Part shown: piece after piece, positions 1 to 10,757 of the stretch | Layout of the letters: each line of letters starts with the position of its first letter | How positions within the stretch are numbered: position 1 is the stretch's first letter | Assembly: GCA_013396635.1 (NCBI GenBank) | Contig: WBMW01003210.1 | Coordinates: 236,878-300,877, forward strand | DNA length: 64,000 nt | Origin: Penelope pileata | Lineage: Eukaryota > Chordata > Aves > Galliformes > Cracidae | Direction: 5' to 3' | Made by a program: the position numbers and the translations under genes | Notes under the pieces: generated by a model | The model's input: only the letters and a program-made list of their open reading frames with translations | Told to the model about the DNA's origin: nothing | Database searches by the model: none

Positions 1-1707
1 CTACTACAGTGAGACCTGCTGAGCTGCTTCAAATTTTGTTCCTACCTTTCTTAGAATAAGGATTTCACTACTTTCGCATATCCACCCCTGTCACTGTCCA
101 CTCGTGTAACCTTGCGCAAGCCACTTCTCCTTTCTGACCATTTCTCTGTCAGATCTTCAGCAGAGTTGATTACTTTGCTAATAGGGTCACCAGGACATGT
201 GCTCTCTCACTGTCCATTCATACAGTTATTAATACAATCTGACTCTCAGCATTATAGTGTTGAGTCTGTAAAGATGCATTATAAGTAAAATTAATACATT
301 TGTCTGCCCAGCAGATAATAAGTATTGGATGTTCAGTCCTACCATGCGAATAAATGGTTGTTAATTTTTTTTTCCCTTCAAGAAAGATGTGAATAGGTAT
401 TGCTACAGATACCAACAGTGTTACTTGGCATTCAGATAGAGAAATACCTTAGTGTATCACATTTATTTCAGCAGCTGATGAATACAGCTAGATTTCCTAT
501 CCTATCTGTAGTTAAAATAAGAGTTAATGCAATGTGTACATGAATTTTACAATTAAAGGAGTTGATATTATGTTGGCTCAAACTGATCTTTCTAGATTTA
601 TTTTTCTTTATTGGCAGCCATAGTACAATTGTAAAAAATCAGCATTGTACTCATTGGTCTTACTTTTCTATGAACCCTTTGGGATTTTTGGTTCGCTGTT
701 TTCTGGGACACATTCTCAAAAGTGCTGTATTGCCCATGATCTTTTTCTCAGAGGAAAAGTTATCCAGTTATAATATGAATAACTTGCTATGAAATAACAG
801 ATTTCACAGAAGAGTTCAAAATGTAGAATAAGTGCAAGTAGGTCTCTTCATGAAAAATGGTAAGCTGAATACAGCTGTTTGAATGGCATATTAGTGACAT
901 CTGTTAGGGAAATTAGTGTCCTTTGAGAATTACCTTACTTGTGTAAGTCACCTAGATACAGTAGTAAGAGATAGTACGGCTTTTTTTTTTCCAGTTATGC
1001 CCTCCAAATATCTAATCTGTAAGGAAAGAGACTAGAGAAATTTTTAGCTCAGCACTATAACTTCTTTGAGATTATGATAAACTCAGCACAAACACCACAT
1101 GGAAACATGGACTAGGAATATGGACTCAGAACCACCACATTCGGGTTTGTTATGTCTGAAAAGAAAGGGCAGACACCTACTATCAAAATTACATTTATCA
1201 GAAACCTGTTTATATCCAAGAATTAAAGCTGAATCCACTTCTTTTAATTCAAATAAGATTTTTCAGATCAATGCAAGATTTCCTTAGGTGTTTTGTCATT
1301 TCCTATTCTTTACATTGGTAAAAAACCTTGACAATCTGTCAGGGCCGGGAGGTGAATATTGCTCATACTCCTTTTTGACTGATATGGTTCAAGCATTCCA
1401 GGGTGAAGATAAGTATTTCTTGTGACCTACAAGTGGCTGAGGTTCTCTTGAATTCTCTGAAGTATTTTTTGACTTCCTGCCAGCACTCATCCTCTACTGT
1501 TTGATCTTTCTAGTCATATCTTACGCCAATGCACAGCAATTCAATATGCTGTAGGTAACTCCATGATATTCTGATTCTCACCACTTTAGAAAACAAGATG
1601 ATCAGACAACAGGCAGAACTGGCAAAGGAACATATCTCAGGGCAATTTGTAAATCTTGAGCTTCCCAAATGCCTGTATTAATCCTTCCTTTGATCACTTG
1701 TTGGCAG
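1..1707 (+). other. CNTN5: CNTN5 intron (3' part), no recognised element
   Basis: AT-rich unique sequence upstream of the first visible CNTN5 exon. The window opens inside this intron. A pyrimidine run ending in CAG near 981-994 looks like a splice acceptor, but the sequence after it meets a stop within about a dozen codons and does not resemble a contactin, so I do not call an exon. No CR1 or LTR is recognised here. Confidence 0.75.
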
Positions 1708-1894
1708 GTTGGTTACTGGAAAGACATGGAACAGGAAGAAGCAGCAGAAAAGGTCAAAACTGAGGGAAATGAATCATCTATCCTTCTGACAGGGTTAGAA
1801 GGAAACACATTATATTACCTAACTGTGCGAGCATACAACGCTGCAGGGTATGGACCACCTAGTACTGCTGTGCATGTAGCAACCAAGAAGGCCC
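1708..1894 (+). CDS. CNTN5: Contactin-5 exon: C-terminal half of FN3 domain 3
   Basis: This 187-bp coding exon starts after an AG acceptor (TTGGCAG|GTTGG) and ends at a strong GTAAGT donor, leaving one base of a split codon. The peptide begins VGYWKDMEQEEAAEKV and contains the fibronectin-III signature NTLYYLTVRAYNAAGYGPPS (tyrosine corner and G strand). The YWKDMEQE and LTGLEGNTLY stretches match contactin-5 as I remember it better than contactins 1-4 and 6. Contactins are neuronal GPI-anchored cell-adhesion proteins with six Ig and four FN3 domains; contactin-5 (NB-2) acts in neurite outgrowth and synapse formation, especially in auditory pathways. This exon carries the end of FN3 domain 3. 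Upstream exons lie outside the window. Membership in the contactin family is very secure; the paralogue number rests on recall rather than alignment. Confidence 0.93.
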
Positions 1895-2340
1895 GTAAGT
1901 GATTTCAGTAACTTTGCTCAAAAGGAGATGTCCTGAATCCCTCTTCAATCTCCTGTTAGTAAGACAATATAGTAATAAGAAATCATGTATAGTTCTGATT
2001 CATGGCTTTGCTTTGATACACAGATGTGAATTCATATGTTTTTGCATTCATAAAAAAGATTATTTTCCTAGCAAACAAGGTAATTTTGTCAAAGGGAGAT
2101 TAAACAGTTCCAGTTTGTAAGTGTTGGAGAATCTATGCATTGGATTGAACCAACCCACTGCAATCTATTAAATGTCAGTTCTGGTGGAAAAAAATTAATA
2201 ATAAAAAACTCCAGCTACAGTTTGGAGCCTGTTAAGACAACTAGTTGTAAATATAGCAAAAGATTGACATACTTTAGTTTTGATTTTGAAGGAACTATCA
2301 AAAATATATTTATGTGCATGTTGTTACTTTTTCTTCCCAG
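1895..2340 (+). other. CNTN5: CNTN5 intron
   Basis: A short 446-bp intron with donor GTAAGT and a pyrimidine-rich acceptor (CTTTTTCTTCCCAG). It interrupts a codon after its first base. No repeat is recognised in it. Confidence 0.9.
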
Positions 2341-2453
2341 CTCCTAGCCAAGCACCGAGTAATATTATGTGGATACAGGATGGTTCTCATGTGTCTCTTG
2401 GATGGGAGCCAGTCAGACCTCTAGCTAATGAATCTGATGTAATGGGATACAAG
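2341..2453 (+). CDS. CNTN5: Contactin-5 exon: start of FN3 domain 4
   Basis: This 113-bp exon completes the codon split by the previous intron (C|CT, proline) and ends in phase 0 after AAG before a GTCAGT donor. The peptide reads PSQAPSNIMWIQDGSH, then VSLGWEPVRPLANESDVMGY, which is the A to C strand part of the fourth fibronectin-III domain, with the core tryptophan of strand B/C in LGWEPV. The motif LANES followed by a GYK end is characteristic of contactins, and the wording is closest to contactin-5. NES is a possible N-glycosylation sequon. The exon is short, as is usual for contactin FN3 domains, which are each split over two exons. No stop or frameshift is present. Confidence 0.93.
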
Positions 2454-4066
2454 GTCAGTGCGTCCCCTTCCTCACAAACCTTCCTCTTTTCTAAACAACT
2501 ATGCCTTTTGCCTATTTCCTTTTTTTCTCTCTGCTGTTTTCTTGTGTAAGTATACTACACAGATTATCTGAAATCAATTTTCTCCATAAAAAGAAATAAA
2601 TAAAATTGAAAAGAGCTAAATGTCCCAATATTTTCCATGTTACAACTTTCATCTAGTGATTATAAACTGAGTAAGTTCTGTCTGGGAGGATCAGTTCATC
2701 CTACCTGGTTCAGAATCGGCTATTAATTAGTCCAGTCTGTAATGAAAAAAAAACTAACACTTCAATTTAACTGTGTTTACAGTGGAATTTAGAGAAATAC
2801 AGAAGAATGAAACATCTAACAATTACATTAAAATTAATATTTTTTTTGAGCAAAACCAAAAATACTTATGTCTGGTTTTTTGTTATGCTGGTGATGTTCA
2901 ACAGTCATCTGACATTTCAAATTTTTAAATTCTAAAGAGCAAAATACAGATTAATACTTAAATAACAAATAATAAAAAACAGTGGAATTAACTTCAATTT
3001 AAATTTAAAAAAAAAATATTTCTGTGCTCTTAGTGAGATTTTTGTGGGTATTTTGAAGCATATATGATCATTTCTCTAGACTACAATCTGATATTCCATA
3101 TTCAGGAAACATCACCAAGAAATTGTAAATTGATTGAAGTATGTCAGAAACTGCTTTAACCTTTATCAGGATAGTTGAGGTTCTGAAAAACTTTGGGTGA
3201 CTACTTTGCTTTTTTACACCTCCCAGACATTTTCAATTTTGTCTGGAACTGGAAAGTTTTATGCAGAAATATCAAAAAGGCAGCTATGTGCATTCCTTCT
3301 ACTTGGCATAAGCATATACTGAGTTTCAAAGGAGACACAGGGATAGGTCTGAGCTATTCACAGTTGACTTAGCCAGATAATGTAAACACAGTAAGGACTT
3401 TATTTAGGGCATTTTCTTATGTTTGAAACTGAATTATTTCACCAAAATTGTGAATATTCATATGAATTTGAGAATAAGAATTTAATCAAAGGAAACCCAA
3501 AATGCATTTTAAAGAAAGTTGGTCCCTTGGAAAAAAATGTTTAACACCTAAGACTGGAGAAGACAAATCCTATATCTTTGCTTCAGATCCTATTCAGTAT
3601 TTGTTCACATTCATTAATTGCTAACACATTTTGCTGTTACTACGCGTTTGGAAACCATTTAGTGTGGGAGGAGGGGAGGCAGAGAGGGGAGATTTAGAAG
3701 CAGATGACTGTGCAAATGTCCCATCCAGAAGTCCTTCGTGAAAGTATGAAACAGCTAACATTTCAGTGGCTGTTACGTACACAGAATGTCTGGTATGTAG
3801 CCTGAACGATCACTATGACCACTTGTCTTAGTTTCTAACAGAAGTTATTTTTCTCATAGTATCTGCTACGAAGCTGTGTTTTGATTCTAGAAGAAAAACA
3901 AAGCTGATAACGCCTGGCAGCATTGAACAGTGCCAAGAACATTTCAGTCCCTCAACTTCCTGTATTGTTCTGCCAGTGAAGGGGTTGAGGGGGAGCACAA
4001 GGAACTGGGAGGAGACAGGACTAGGGCAGCTAACCCACACTAACCAAAGGGATATTCCATACCATA

Positions 4067-4086
4067 TGACGTCGTGTATATATAAG
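4067..4086 (+). promoter_or_regulatory. LTR core promoter: CRE-like site and TATA box
   Basis: TGACGTCG (4067-4074, one base from a consensus CRE) is followed directly by TATATATAAG (4077-4086), a good TATA box. This is where the U3 promoter of an LTR is expected. It points toward CNTN5 exon 4403-4571. Whether it is active cannot be seen from sequence. Confidence 0.5.
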
Positions 4087-4188
4087 GAAGGAGAGTTAGC
4101 TGGGGAGAGGCCACTGCTCGAGGCCTGGCTGGGCATCCGTCAGTTGGTGGTGAGCCCTTGCTTTGTGTATAATTTATTTTTGTATGTG

Positions 4189-4203
4189 TATATATATATA
4201 TAA
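4189..4203. repeat. (TA)n simple repeat within the LTR
   Basis: A short run of alternating T and A inside the LTR. The related LTR at 39820-40402 has a shorter TATATATA at the equivalent place. Confidence 0.85.
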
Positions 4204-4402
4204 TTACTGTTATTGCTTTTACTTCCTTTGCTGACTTAGTGAATAGCTGTTATCCCAACCCACGACTTCTACTGTATTTTCTCCTGATTCTCTCCCCCAT
4301 CCCACTGCAGTGGGGGGGAGAGGCGGTGCGCTGAGCAAACAACTATGTGGGGCTTAGCTTTCTGCTGGGTCAAACCACAACTATCTTCTTTGTTGGTCAT
4401 AG

Positions 4403-4571
4403 GTATTATTTAGGCAAGAAGGCCAGAGCAACAGTCAAGTTATAGAAACAAAGAAAACTTCTGCAGTGGTACTTCTTCCTGATGCTGGTGTCTATATTAT
4501 TGAGGTCTGTGCAGTCAGTGAAGGAGGTGATGGGACTTCTAGTCCCCAGATTAGAGTTCCATCTTTTGCAG
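4403..4571 (+). CDS. CNTN5: Contactin-5 exon: rest of FN3 domain 4
   Basis: This 169-bp exon starts in phase 0 (GTA after GGTCATAG) and ends one base into a codon at CAG|GTAAGG. It encodes VLFRQEGQSNSQVIETKK, then LLPDAGVYIIEVCAVSEGGD and GTSSPQIRVPSFAG. YIIEV is the F strand, and SEGGDGTSS with QIRVPS is the F-G loop and G strand that close the fourth fibronectin-III domain. The pattern RQEG.SNSQVIET and LPDAGVYIIEV is specific to contactin-5 in my memory of the family. The acceptor lies only 20 bp after the end of a solo LTR, so the branch point is probably supplied by LTR sequence. No disabling change is visible. Confidence 0.94.
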
Positions 4572-5194
4572 GTAAGGCTACAATTATGCTTGGAAGAGTG
4601 GCAATTAAGGCAATTATAGCAATGTTCATTAAAAACAAATAACAACAAATAAAAAAAAACTTCTATTACTCTCTATCTGAAAATAATGCACTCACATTTC
4701 CCTAGCTATCAGATAAAATCATTGATTGCAATATTTATTTTCTATGCTACAACATAGATATTTGATGCCATCTAAGATTCTAAAGAGTATCTGAGGCATC
4801 CAGATGGGGCTGATAAACAAAACATAGAATTTAGAAGAAACTTGTGCCTTTATAGGGTAACATCTAAGAAACTAATAGAGCTATGGATGTCTACATGTGC
4901 ATTAGGTGTCTGAAATTCCAGTATAGTCAATGGAGATGTAATCCATAGAGACCTATAGTGGAGCCGAGGCAGCAATTCAGCTGACCTCCCAGGGAGACAG
5001 AATTTAAATATTTTGACATGGGCATATAAAGGCATCTGAGATGTTTTAAGGTATCCCAAACATTTACTCAGAGCTTGTAGATATGATACAGAACTTAGAG
5101 GATACATGCATCATTTTGGACCATTGGATGGAGATATGTTACATCTAACAGAGCTAAAATGGCATCAAGTGTCTTCATTTAGGTACCTGAGTCC

Positions 5195-5208
5195 TGTGTG
5201 TGTGTGTG
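5195..5208. repeat. (TG)n microsatellite
   Basis: About seven TG units in the last CNTN5 intron. Confidence 0.85.
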
Positions 5209-5427
5209 CTCATGTTAGAGTAAGCTGTCTTCCTCTGTGGATTCAAGTGAGTTTCTTGATCAGATAAGACTTTATTACTGTATTAGTGTAATTATCATTA
5301 AGTGTTAATCATTATTATTAACTGATGATGGCTAGCTTCTATTTCCTCAGTTAAAGTAATATGTTAAAAGAATTTGAAGTATCACAATATTACACAGTTA
5401 AGAAACGGATGTATGGATTATTTAAAG

Positions 5428-5446
5428 AAAATAAATAAATAAATAA
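5428..5446. repeat. (AAAT)n microsatellite
   Basis: About four to five AAAT units in the last CNTN5 intron. Confidence 0.85.
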
Positions 5447-6032
5447 CATTGCCTTTTGCCAAAGACAATAAGACATCTTAATTCTAACTTTCTAATAAAA
5501 CTTTAATTCTATTAAACATTGCTTGTTAGTCCTTAAGGAGTACTGTACAAACATCTAGGCTTCAAACTTCAATCTAGACATAAAATTTCAGCTCTAAGTA
5601 ACAGACTGTGCTGTGATCTAAAAACATCACTGAGCTACAGGGCAAAATACCTGAACAAACATCAAGATCAAACATAAGCATTCATTCTTTCTTCCAGGAA
5701 GAATGTTTATGATTGTGACTCAGGGCACCTCATGCAGTTTGATTCTTTATGAGGATAAAACTCATCTACCCTTTTGGAATTTTTTATTCATTTACAGACT
5801 GAATTTGAGAATTCAGCATGTTTCTGTAGATACCAACATAAAAACCAATTTTCCTGATGTCTGTGTAAGCAATCTATTTTGCGATTGTAGTTCTCTGAAG
5901 GTAATGCTCTGCCAAAAAGTTAGGCTTTTGCTCAGCATTACAGAATACAAGTTTTAGGTAAAATTTAGTATCTAAATGTGTTGAGATTTGTTTACACTGT
6001 TTCTTCTTTAATTGCTTTGCTTTTCATTTCAG

Positions 6033-6136
6033 GAGGGAGAGTAACAAGTTCTCAATCTACCTTACATGTATTCTTTACTTCCTCATCTTCTGTAACATTG
6101 CTTTTGGTACTGACGGTTCCTTCTACTTCATGGTGA
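6033..6136 (+). CDS. CNTN5: Contactin-5 last coding exon: GPI-attachment tail and stop
   Basis: The exon follows a TTTTCATTTCAG acceptor, completes the split glycine codon (G|GA) and runs 104 bp to a TGA at 6134-6136. It encodes GGRVTSSQSTLHVFF, then TSSSSVTLLLVLTVPSTSW. This is the usual end of a GPI-anchored contactin: a small-residue linker where cleavage and anchor transfer would occur (the Ala-Gly-Gly or Ser-rich stretch), then a short hydrophobic segment (VTLLLVLTV) with no cytoplasmic basic tail. The PSTSW ending matches contactin-5 as I recall it. Together the four exons give 573 bp in one frame, that is 190 residues plus stop. The exact anchor residue is not decidable from sequence alone. 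Confidence 0.93.
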
Positions 6137-6410
6137 AGACTGCAGACTTTGCTGCTGTTGTTATTTATTTGCTTTAGCTTGATGACATCAAGGGATGGAG
6201 TTTTATGTCTGTGGAGCAACAGGAAATCCAAGCTAATGCTTAAAGACCCATAGAAATACCTGTGGTGCACTTAGAGGAGTGTTGGAAGACACAGTCAAAA
6301 ATTCATCAGGTTTTTTCTCTTCAGTTTTTGTAAAAGTCCTTTGGGGAGGGGACAATTCTTGGCCCAAAAATATGCAGATTGTATGTAATAAACTTTTGTA
6401 AGCAAATGTA
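6137..6410 (+). other. CNTN5: CNTN5 3' UTR (minimum extent)
   Basis: Sequence following the stop codon up to just past the first good poly(A) signal. The true 3' end could be further downstream: other AATAAA hexamers occur near 6914 and 6998. Confidence 0.6.
6387..6392 (+). terminator. CNTN5: Poly(A) signal AATAAA of CNTN5
   Basis: The canonical AATAAA lies about 250 bp after the stop codon and is followed within 60 bp by T/GT-rich sequence, as expected for a cleavage site. Confidence 0.6.
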
Positions 6411-7860
6411 ATTTCTGTCAAATGTACTTTACTTTTTTATTTGTTCAATTTTGGTGACTACAGTCATGTATCATTGGGTGTTTAAACAGTGGTGTTTAGT
6501 ACAGTACATCTGTTTGATTTAGGGGAAAAAAAAAACAACTTTAACTAGAAAACAAAGTTTGATACTGTACTGTTTTATCTAACACTTTTTGCATTCTGTA
6601 TGGTTGGCCATTCCTATTGACAAGAAAGTATGAGAGTAAAATATAACTGGGATATTTATCCACTGCAAAAATAGAGATAATTTGTTCTAAAAATGTATAA
6701 ATACATAGTAAAATACCAAAAAAAAAATTAATACAATAATAGACAACACACTGAAAAGTAGCAAAATGGAACAGAAAATAAGCCATTTACTTTATTTTGA
6801 GGTGAACTGAAAATAATTTAATACAAAATTTAAAGGAAACATATGTATTATTGGTTTTCATCAAATACTGCATGATTTAATGTCAAAGCAATCAAATATT
6901 TATTTTCTACAGGAAATAAAATGTATATTCCTAATGCATATGACAATGAAGTCTCCATTGGGCATTTAAACATGATATACACTAGGCTGCTAAGTGGACA
7001 AATAAAGCAGTGCAAGAAGATAAACCTACTTTTTCCAACCACTTCTCAACTGTAACCTTTGTTTTTTTCCTCTGGGTCCATTTCTTTAGATAACATTCTA
7101 TACTTTATGTTTGGTAATCCAGTTAAAGCATATATAAAAGCATATAACAGAGCATTAACATATCTGGAATGTAGTCATTCACACATACATACTCCAGTAG
7201 GATAGATTTTGGAGAACAGTGTGTCTGAAAAAATGTTTCTGCAAGTACCAATGAGCATCATTCCAATTATTTAGTTACCTGAATCTCTTTCAATAGCTTA
7301 CTAGTTATTCTTGTAGGGACTGGATGCTATCAGTTCTAATCCCTGCTTTTGCTGTACCAAAAATGTTTTCACAGAATACACAACTTGGGCAATTTTTCTA
7401 CATTTGAAGGCATTTACGTATATTGGCACCGAAATCAAAATGATCCCCATTGTATACGGTATGCGTATACAATGTATACTTTGTACAGTTATGGTGTGTG
7501 TGGTGTTACAAGGGATGGTGTTTTACTAACACGTCTAGAGATTGTGCCTAGGATGAACACTTTCTATCTGGGAAAAATCAGATCAAAAGAGTTTAAGAGG
7601 CAAGTCCTAATGGCATAGTTCTTCTGGCTACCCATCCTTCTAAAAGTTTTGACGTAAATTGGTTTTGGTTCATAGTTTCTTTGACAACTTATCATTGTTA
7701 TTAAGATAATATACTCCAATGGTGTCCTTTCTTAGCATCTTTAAAATAGTAGCCAAGTGCAATGCTTGGTAGGTAAAAATCTGATTGATGACTAAATTCC
7801 TTTTGAATATTTTACCTGTAGAATTTTTCAGAGATGATTCAACTTTATTACTTTATTCAA
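6411..7860. other. Intergenic, AT-rich, no gene seen
   Basis: Unique AT-rich sequence downstream of CNTN5. The only structure noted is the short inverted repeat at 7448-7474. Open frames here are short and not protein-like. Confidence 0.7.
7448..7474. repeat. Perfect inverted repeat, 10-bp arms
   Basis: CATTGTATAC and its exact reverse complement GTATACAATG are separated by 7 bp (GGTATGC). It could be chance in AT-rich DNA or part of an old DNA-transposon end. Confidence 0.8.
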
Positions 7861-8098
7861 GGGGGGAAGAGAGTCAGATTGGATATTAGGAAAAAGTTCT
7901 TCACCAAGAGTGGATCAGGCTCCTCAGGGCAGTGATCACCGCACAAAGGCTGCTGGAGTTCCAGAAGCATTTGGACAATGTTCACAGAAATATGGCTTGA
8001 TTTTCAAGAGGCTCTGTGTGGAGTCGTGAGTTAGACTTGGTGATCCTTGTGAGTCCATTCCAACTTGGGATATTCTATGATTCTATCATTCTATGATA
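7861..8098 (+). mobile_element. CR1 LINE 3' end
   Basis: Sequence in the CR1 3' region style: GGATATTAGGAAAAAGTTCT, then CTGGAGTTCCAGAAGCATTT, then a CCATTCCAACTTGGGATATTC-like end running into the short tail repeat ATTCTATGATTCTATC. It is 5' truncated and has small internal deletions. No coding capacity remains. Confidence 0.92.
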
Positions 8099-9045
8099 CC
8101 CACAGGTATTTTAAATACATTTATAAATATGTAGGTTTAAAATGGACTTAATTACAATGTTACAAGGCAAACAACAGCAGGATAATTATCTGAGTTCAGA
8201 AAATTGTGTAGTTACAAACAGGAGACTGTTTGTATCCCTGCTTGTAGGAAAGCCTATGAGAGGAAAGTCAGGAGGGTGAAATGCACCTTTTCTTTGAGAA
8301 CTCAATGAAAATAACTACCTGTTGTGGTTTGCAAAACAGTAGCATTGCTCCTGTGCAGAGAACTTGCACTAGCAAACCATCATTCTTCAAAAGTAACCTT
8401 TTGAATGGACAAGAATGAAGTGATGAACCAAAAAGCAAAATGGCTCTTTTAAAAATTAGCTAAACATAATTTCCTCTATTTTTTATACAGTTGCTTGCCA
8501 ACACAGTTTGTTTCAGAGTATACAAAGAAGGTACTGTCACTGCTGGTGACACTTCAGTTAAACAACTTTCTGAATATAAAGAATGGCTATGCTTTATAAG
8601 AAGAATGAAAGTCTGATAAGGAGATAGAGCTACATCTAATTTTATCTCAATCTCTAGTATAAAATAGGGATAGAAATACTGAACATACCATCAGATAATG
8701 TAGTTGTAATGCAGGGACAAGAAGGGGTATGTTTTATATTAAACATGAACAGAATATGTTTATTAATATATTTAGATGCAAGATACATGTTTTAAATGTT
8801 TAAGTACCTATGTATTACACATTTGTTACTTTGTAGAAGAATATGTTTCCTTCTCATATTTTTTAGTTTCATTGAAGAGCTCTTTCCTTTTTCACATAAA
8901 AGATTGTAATAGTGCAGTCCAGCATCACTGAGGAGACTTTGTACAATAGCACAGTACCTATCTGGAAAAAAATAATTGGAAAGAAACTTTGTTTTGCAGA
9001 CAAAAAGAAAGATACTGTCATGGCCCATATCAAAATGTTAGATAT

Positions 9046-9057
9046 ATTGTATACAAT
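9046..9057. repeat. 12-bp palindrome ATTGTATACAAT
   Basis: A perfect palindrome in a TA-rich stretch. It shares the core ATTGTATAC with the inverted repeat at 7448-7474. Confidence 0.75.
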
Positions 9058-9774
9058 CTGTATATATACTATATATAATGGTATATACTACGTGGAAGAC
9101 ACAGTAATATAATAGTTCCTGTGTACTGTTCTTGTAACATTAGATCTTTTTAATAAATAATTCTCTTTTTATTGACTTTTATCTTATCTCCTATCAGCTC
9201 CTGAATTGTGTTCACAGAGGACAGTGTAACACAGACATTTTGGGTTCCAACAGCAACAACCTTTTAATTACATGGTTTTCAAAAAGAAAATGATGGATCT
9301 GAAATAGTGAATGTTAAAAATGCAGCCACTAAAAACAAATAATTTTTGCATCTTTCTAATTTCAGACTTATTGGTTTTCCTGAGCAGAAATTACTTTCAT
9401 AATTAGATAATTGAAAACCACAAGAAGGCTGAAACTTTTAACATGAAACTATACCTAACAAACAATGCACAATAAGCTTGGAAATTACCTTCAGAGATAA
9501 AAGCTCTCTGGAATATTAAAAAATCTTGAAAAATACTTTATAAGGAAGCCACCAAGGGCAACTCATTGTGTAGTGAAGTACTTTCTGGGATTTTTCTGGC
9601 GTGTGTAATGTTCTTTCAAGTGTCATTAATATCCCATAACCATGTAGGCACAAAAGAACAGCATGATCATTTCATGTTCTTTTGAAAAGTATAGTTGCTT
9701 CATCTTCTACTTGAAACACTTTGTGTAAAAAAATTACAAGAATAAAAAACTTTCAAAAAGAAACATACCCTTTT

Positions 9775-9785
9775 GGGGGGGGGGG
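9775..9785. repeat. Poly-G tract
   Basis: An uninterrupted run of 11 G in AT-rich surroundings; prone to sequencing length error. Confidence 0.85.
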
Positions 9786-10742
9786 ACGGAATGTAGTAAT
9801 GGATGACTCAATTATAGCCAATATTTTCTTTTTTGATAGTTTCATTTGAGTTTTTAATAATCCCCAATCACTTCTTTATGAAATGCATATTTATAGGGGT
9901 AAATGACTTTTCTAAAGGTCCATTTTGGAAATAAAAATAGATTACCATAGCCACCATTAGAACTGAAACTTCAATTTCAAAATGGTTATGGCTTAAATAG
10001 CATATTATATCAGGACTTCCATTAAATTAGTTAAGAATGTCACAGAAAAGTGTAATGACTTGTTTTTGCTGACAAGCAGAACTGTGCATATTGAAAATCC
10101 ATATCCTATCAGAACTTCTACCAGACTGTAATCCACTCTTGCCTTTTTATGGCCATCAACCTAGTTCCTCTGAAGATAAAAGACATTTTCCTTCTTAATT
10201 ATTTCCTGTATTTTTAAGTAAATCAACGTCAGAGACAAAATGAACAGCATTTTATTGCAATAGCTTAGTCAGCTTTAGGACATTACAAATAGCCTCCCTA
10301 AGAATGCCTACCCATAGGCTTCTTGCAAAAATACAGGCCCTGAGCCTTAGGCTCTAAGACGTTTCTCTCAATTCTTTCAAAGATAGACCTGAACACTGAC
10401 TTCATCTTTATTATGGTACACTTTTTTTGGTATTTTAAACAAGATGAAGATAGTATTAAACAAGATAATGATATGTATTAATGTTTCACAATCCCAGGAG
10501 AAAAATCAATGAGAAACTATACACGAGAAATTAAGTTTCAATATTCACTTATTACAGTGGTCTGTTGCTTAAGCAAACTGGCACAGATGTTTGGATGTGC
10601 AGCTATTCTTCTTTCTTGTGCTCCTTTTCTGCTGTTAGGTTATTAACTGAGCAGCCCAGCTCACATAAGAAACTTACCTAGTAATCAGAAAAAACTGATA
10701 AAGAAAACCGATGCCTCTTGGTTAATCTTTTGCTATAATGAA

Positions 10743-10757
10743 AGAGAGAGAGAGAGA
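10743..10757. repeat. (AG)n simple repeat
   Basis: A short GA run of about seven units. Confidence 0.85.

Larger units (their letters stand above)
3824..4382 (+). mobile_element. Solo ERV LTR, subfamily A, inside CNTN5 intron
   Basis: This block of about 559 bp is clearly related to the block at 39820-40402 along its length. Shared landmarks are TGTCTWAGTTTC at the start, the run TATTCCATACCATATGAC in the middle, the A/T-rich stretch after GTGAGC...CTTGTGTAT, and GAGCAAACAACT near the end. It begins with TG; the expected terminal CA appears decayed. No internal retroviral sequence is attached, so it is a solo LTR left by recombination. A TATA-like box and a CRE-like site sit mid-element. I do not see a clear target-site duplication. 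The LTR style resembles class III (ERVL-like) avian elements, but I cannot name the family. Confidence 0.85.
2454..4402 (+). other. CNTN5: CNTN5 intron containing a solo LTR
   Basis: A 1,949-bp intron with donor GTCAGT and an acceptor ending GGTCATAG. Up to about 3823 it is AT-rich unique sequence; from 3824 to about 4382 it is a solo LTR lying in the sense direction. Only about 20 bp of non-LTR sequence remain between the LTR and the acceptor. Confidence 0.88.
4572..6032 (+). other. CNTN5: CNTN5 last intron
   Basis: A 1,461-bp intron with donor GTAAGG and acceptor TTTTCATTTCAG. It holds a (TG)n run (about 5195-5208) and an (AAAT)n run (about 5428-5446). The remainder is AT-rich unique sequence with no recognised transposon. 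Confidence 0.9.

Noticed and set aside
981..1060. Splice-acceptor-like pyrimidine tract with CAG, possible extra CNTN5 exon
   Set aside because: The downstream frame hits a stop within about a dozen codons, and no contactin-like peptide appears in any frame.
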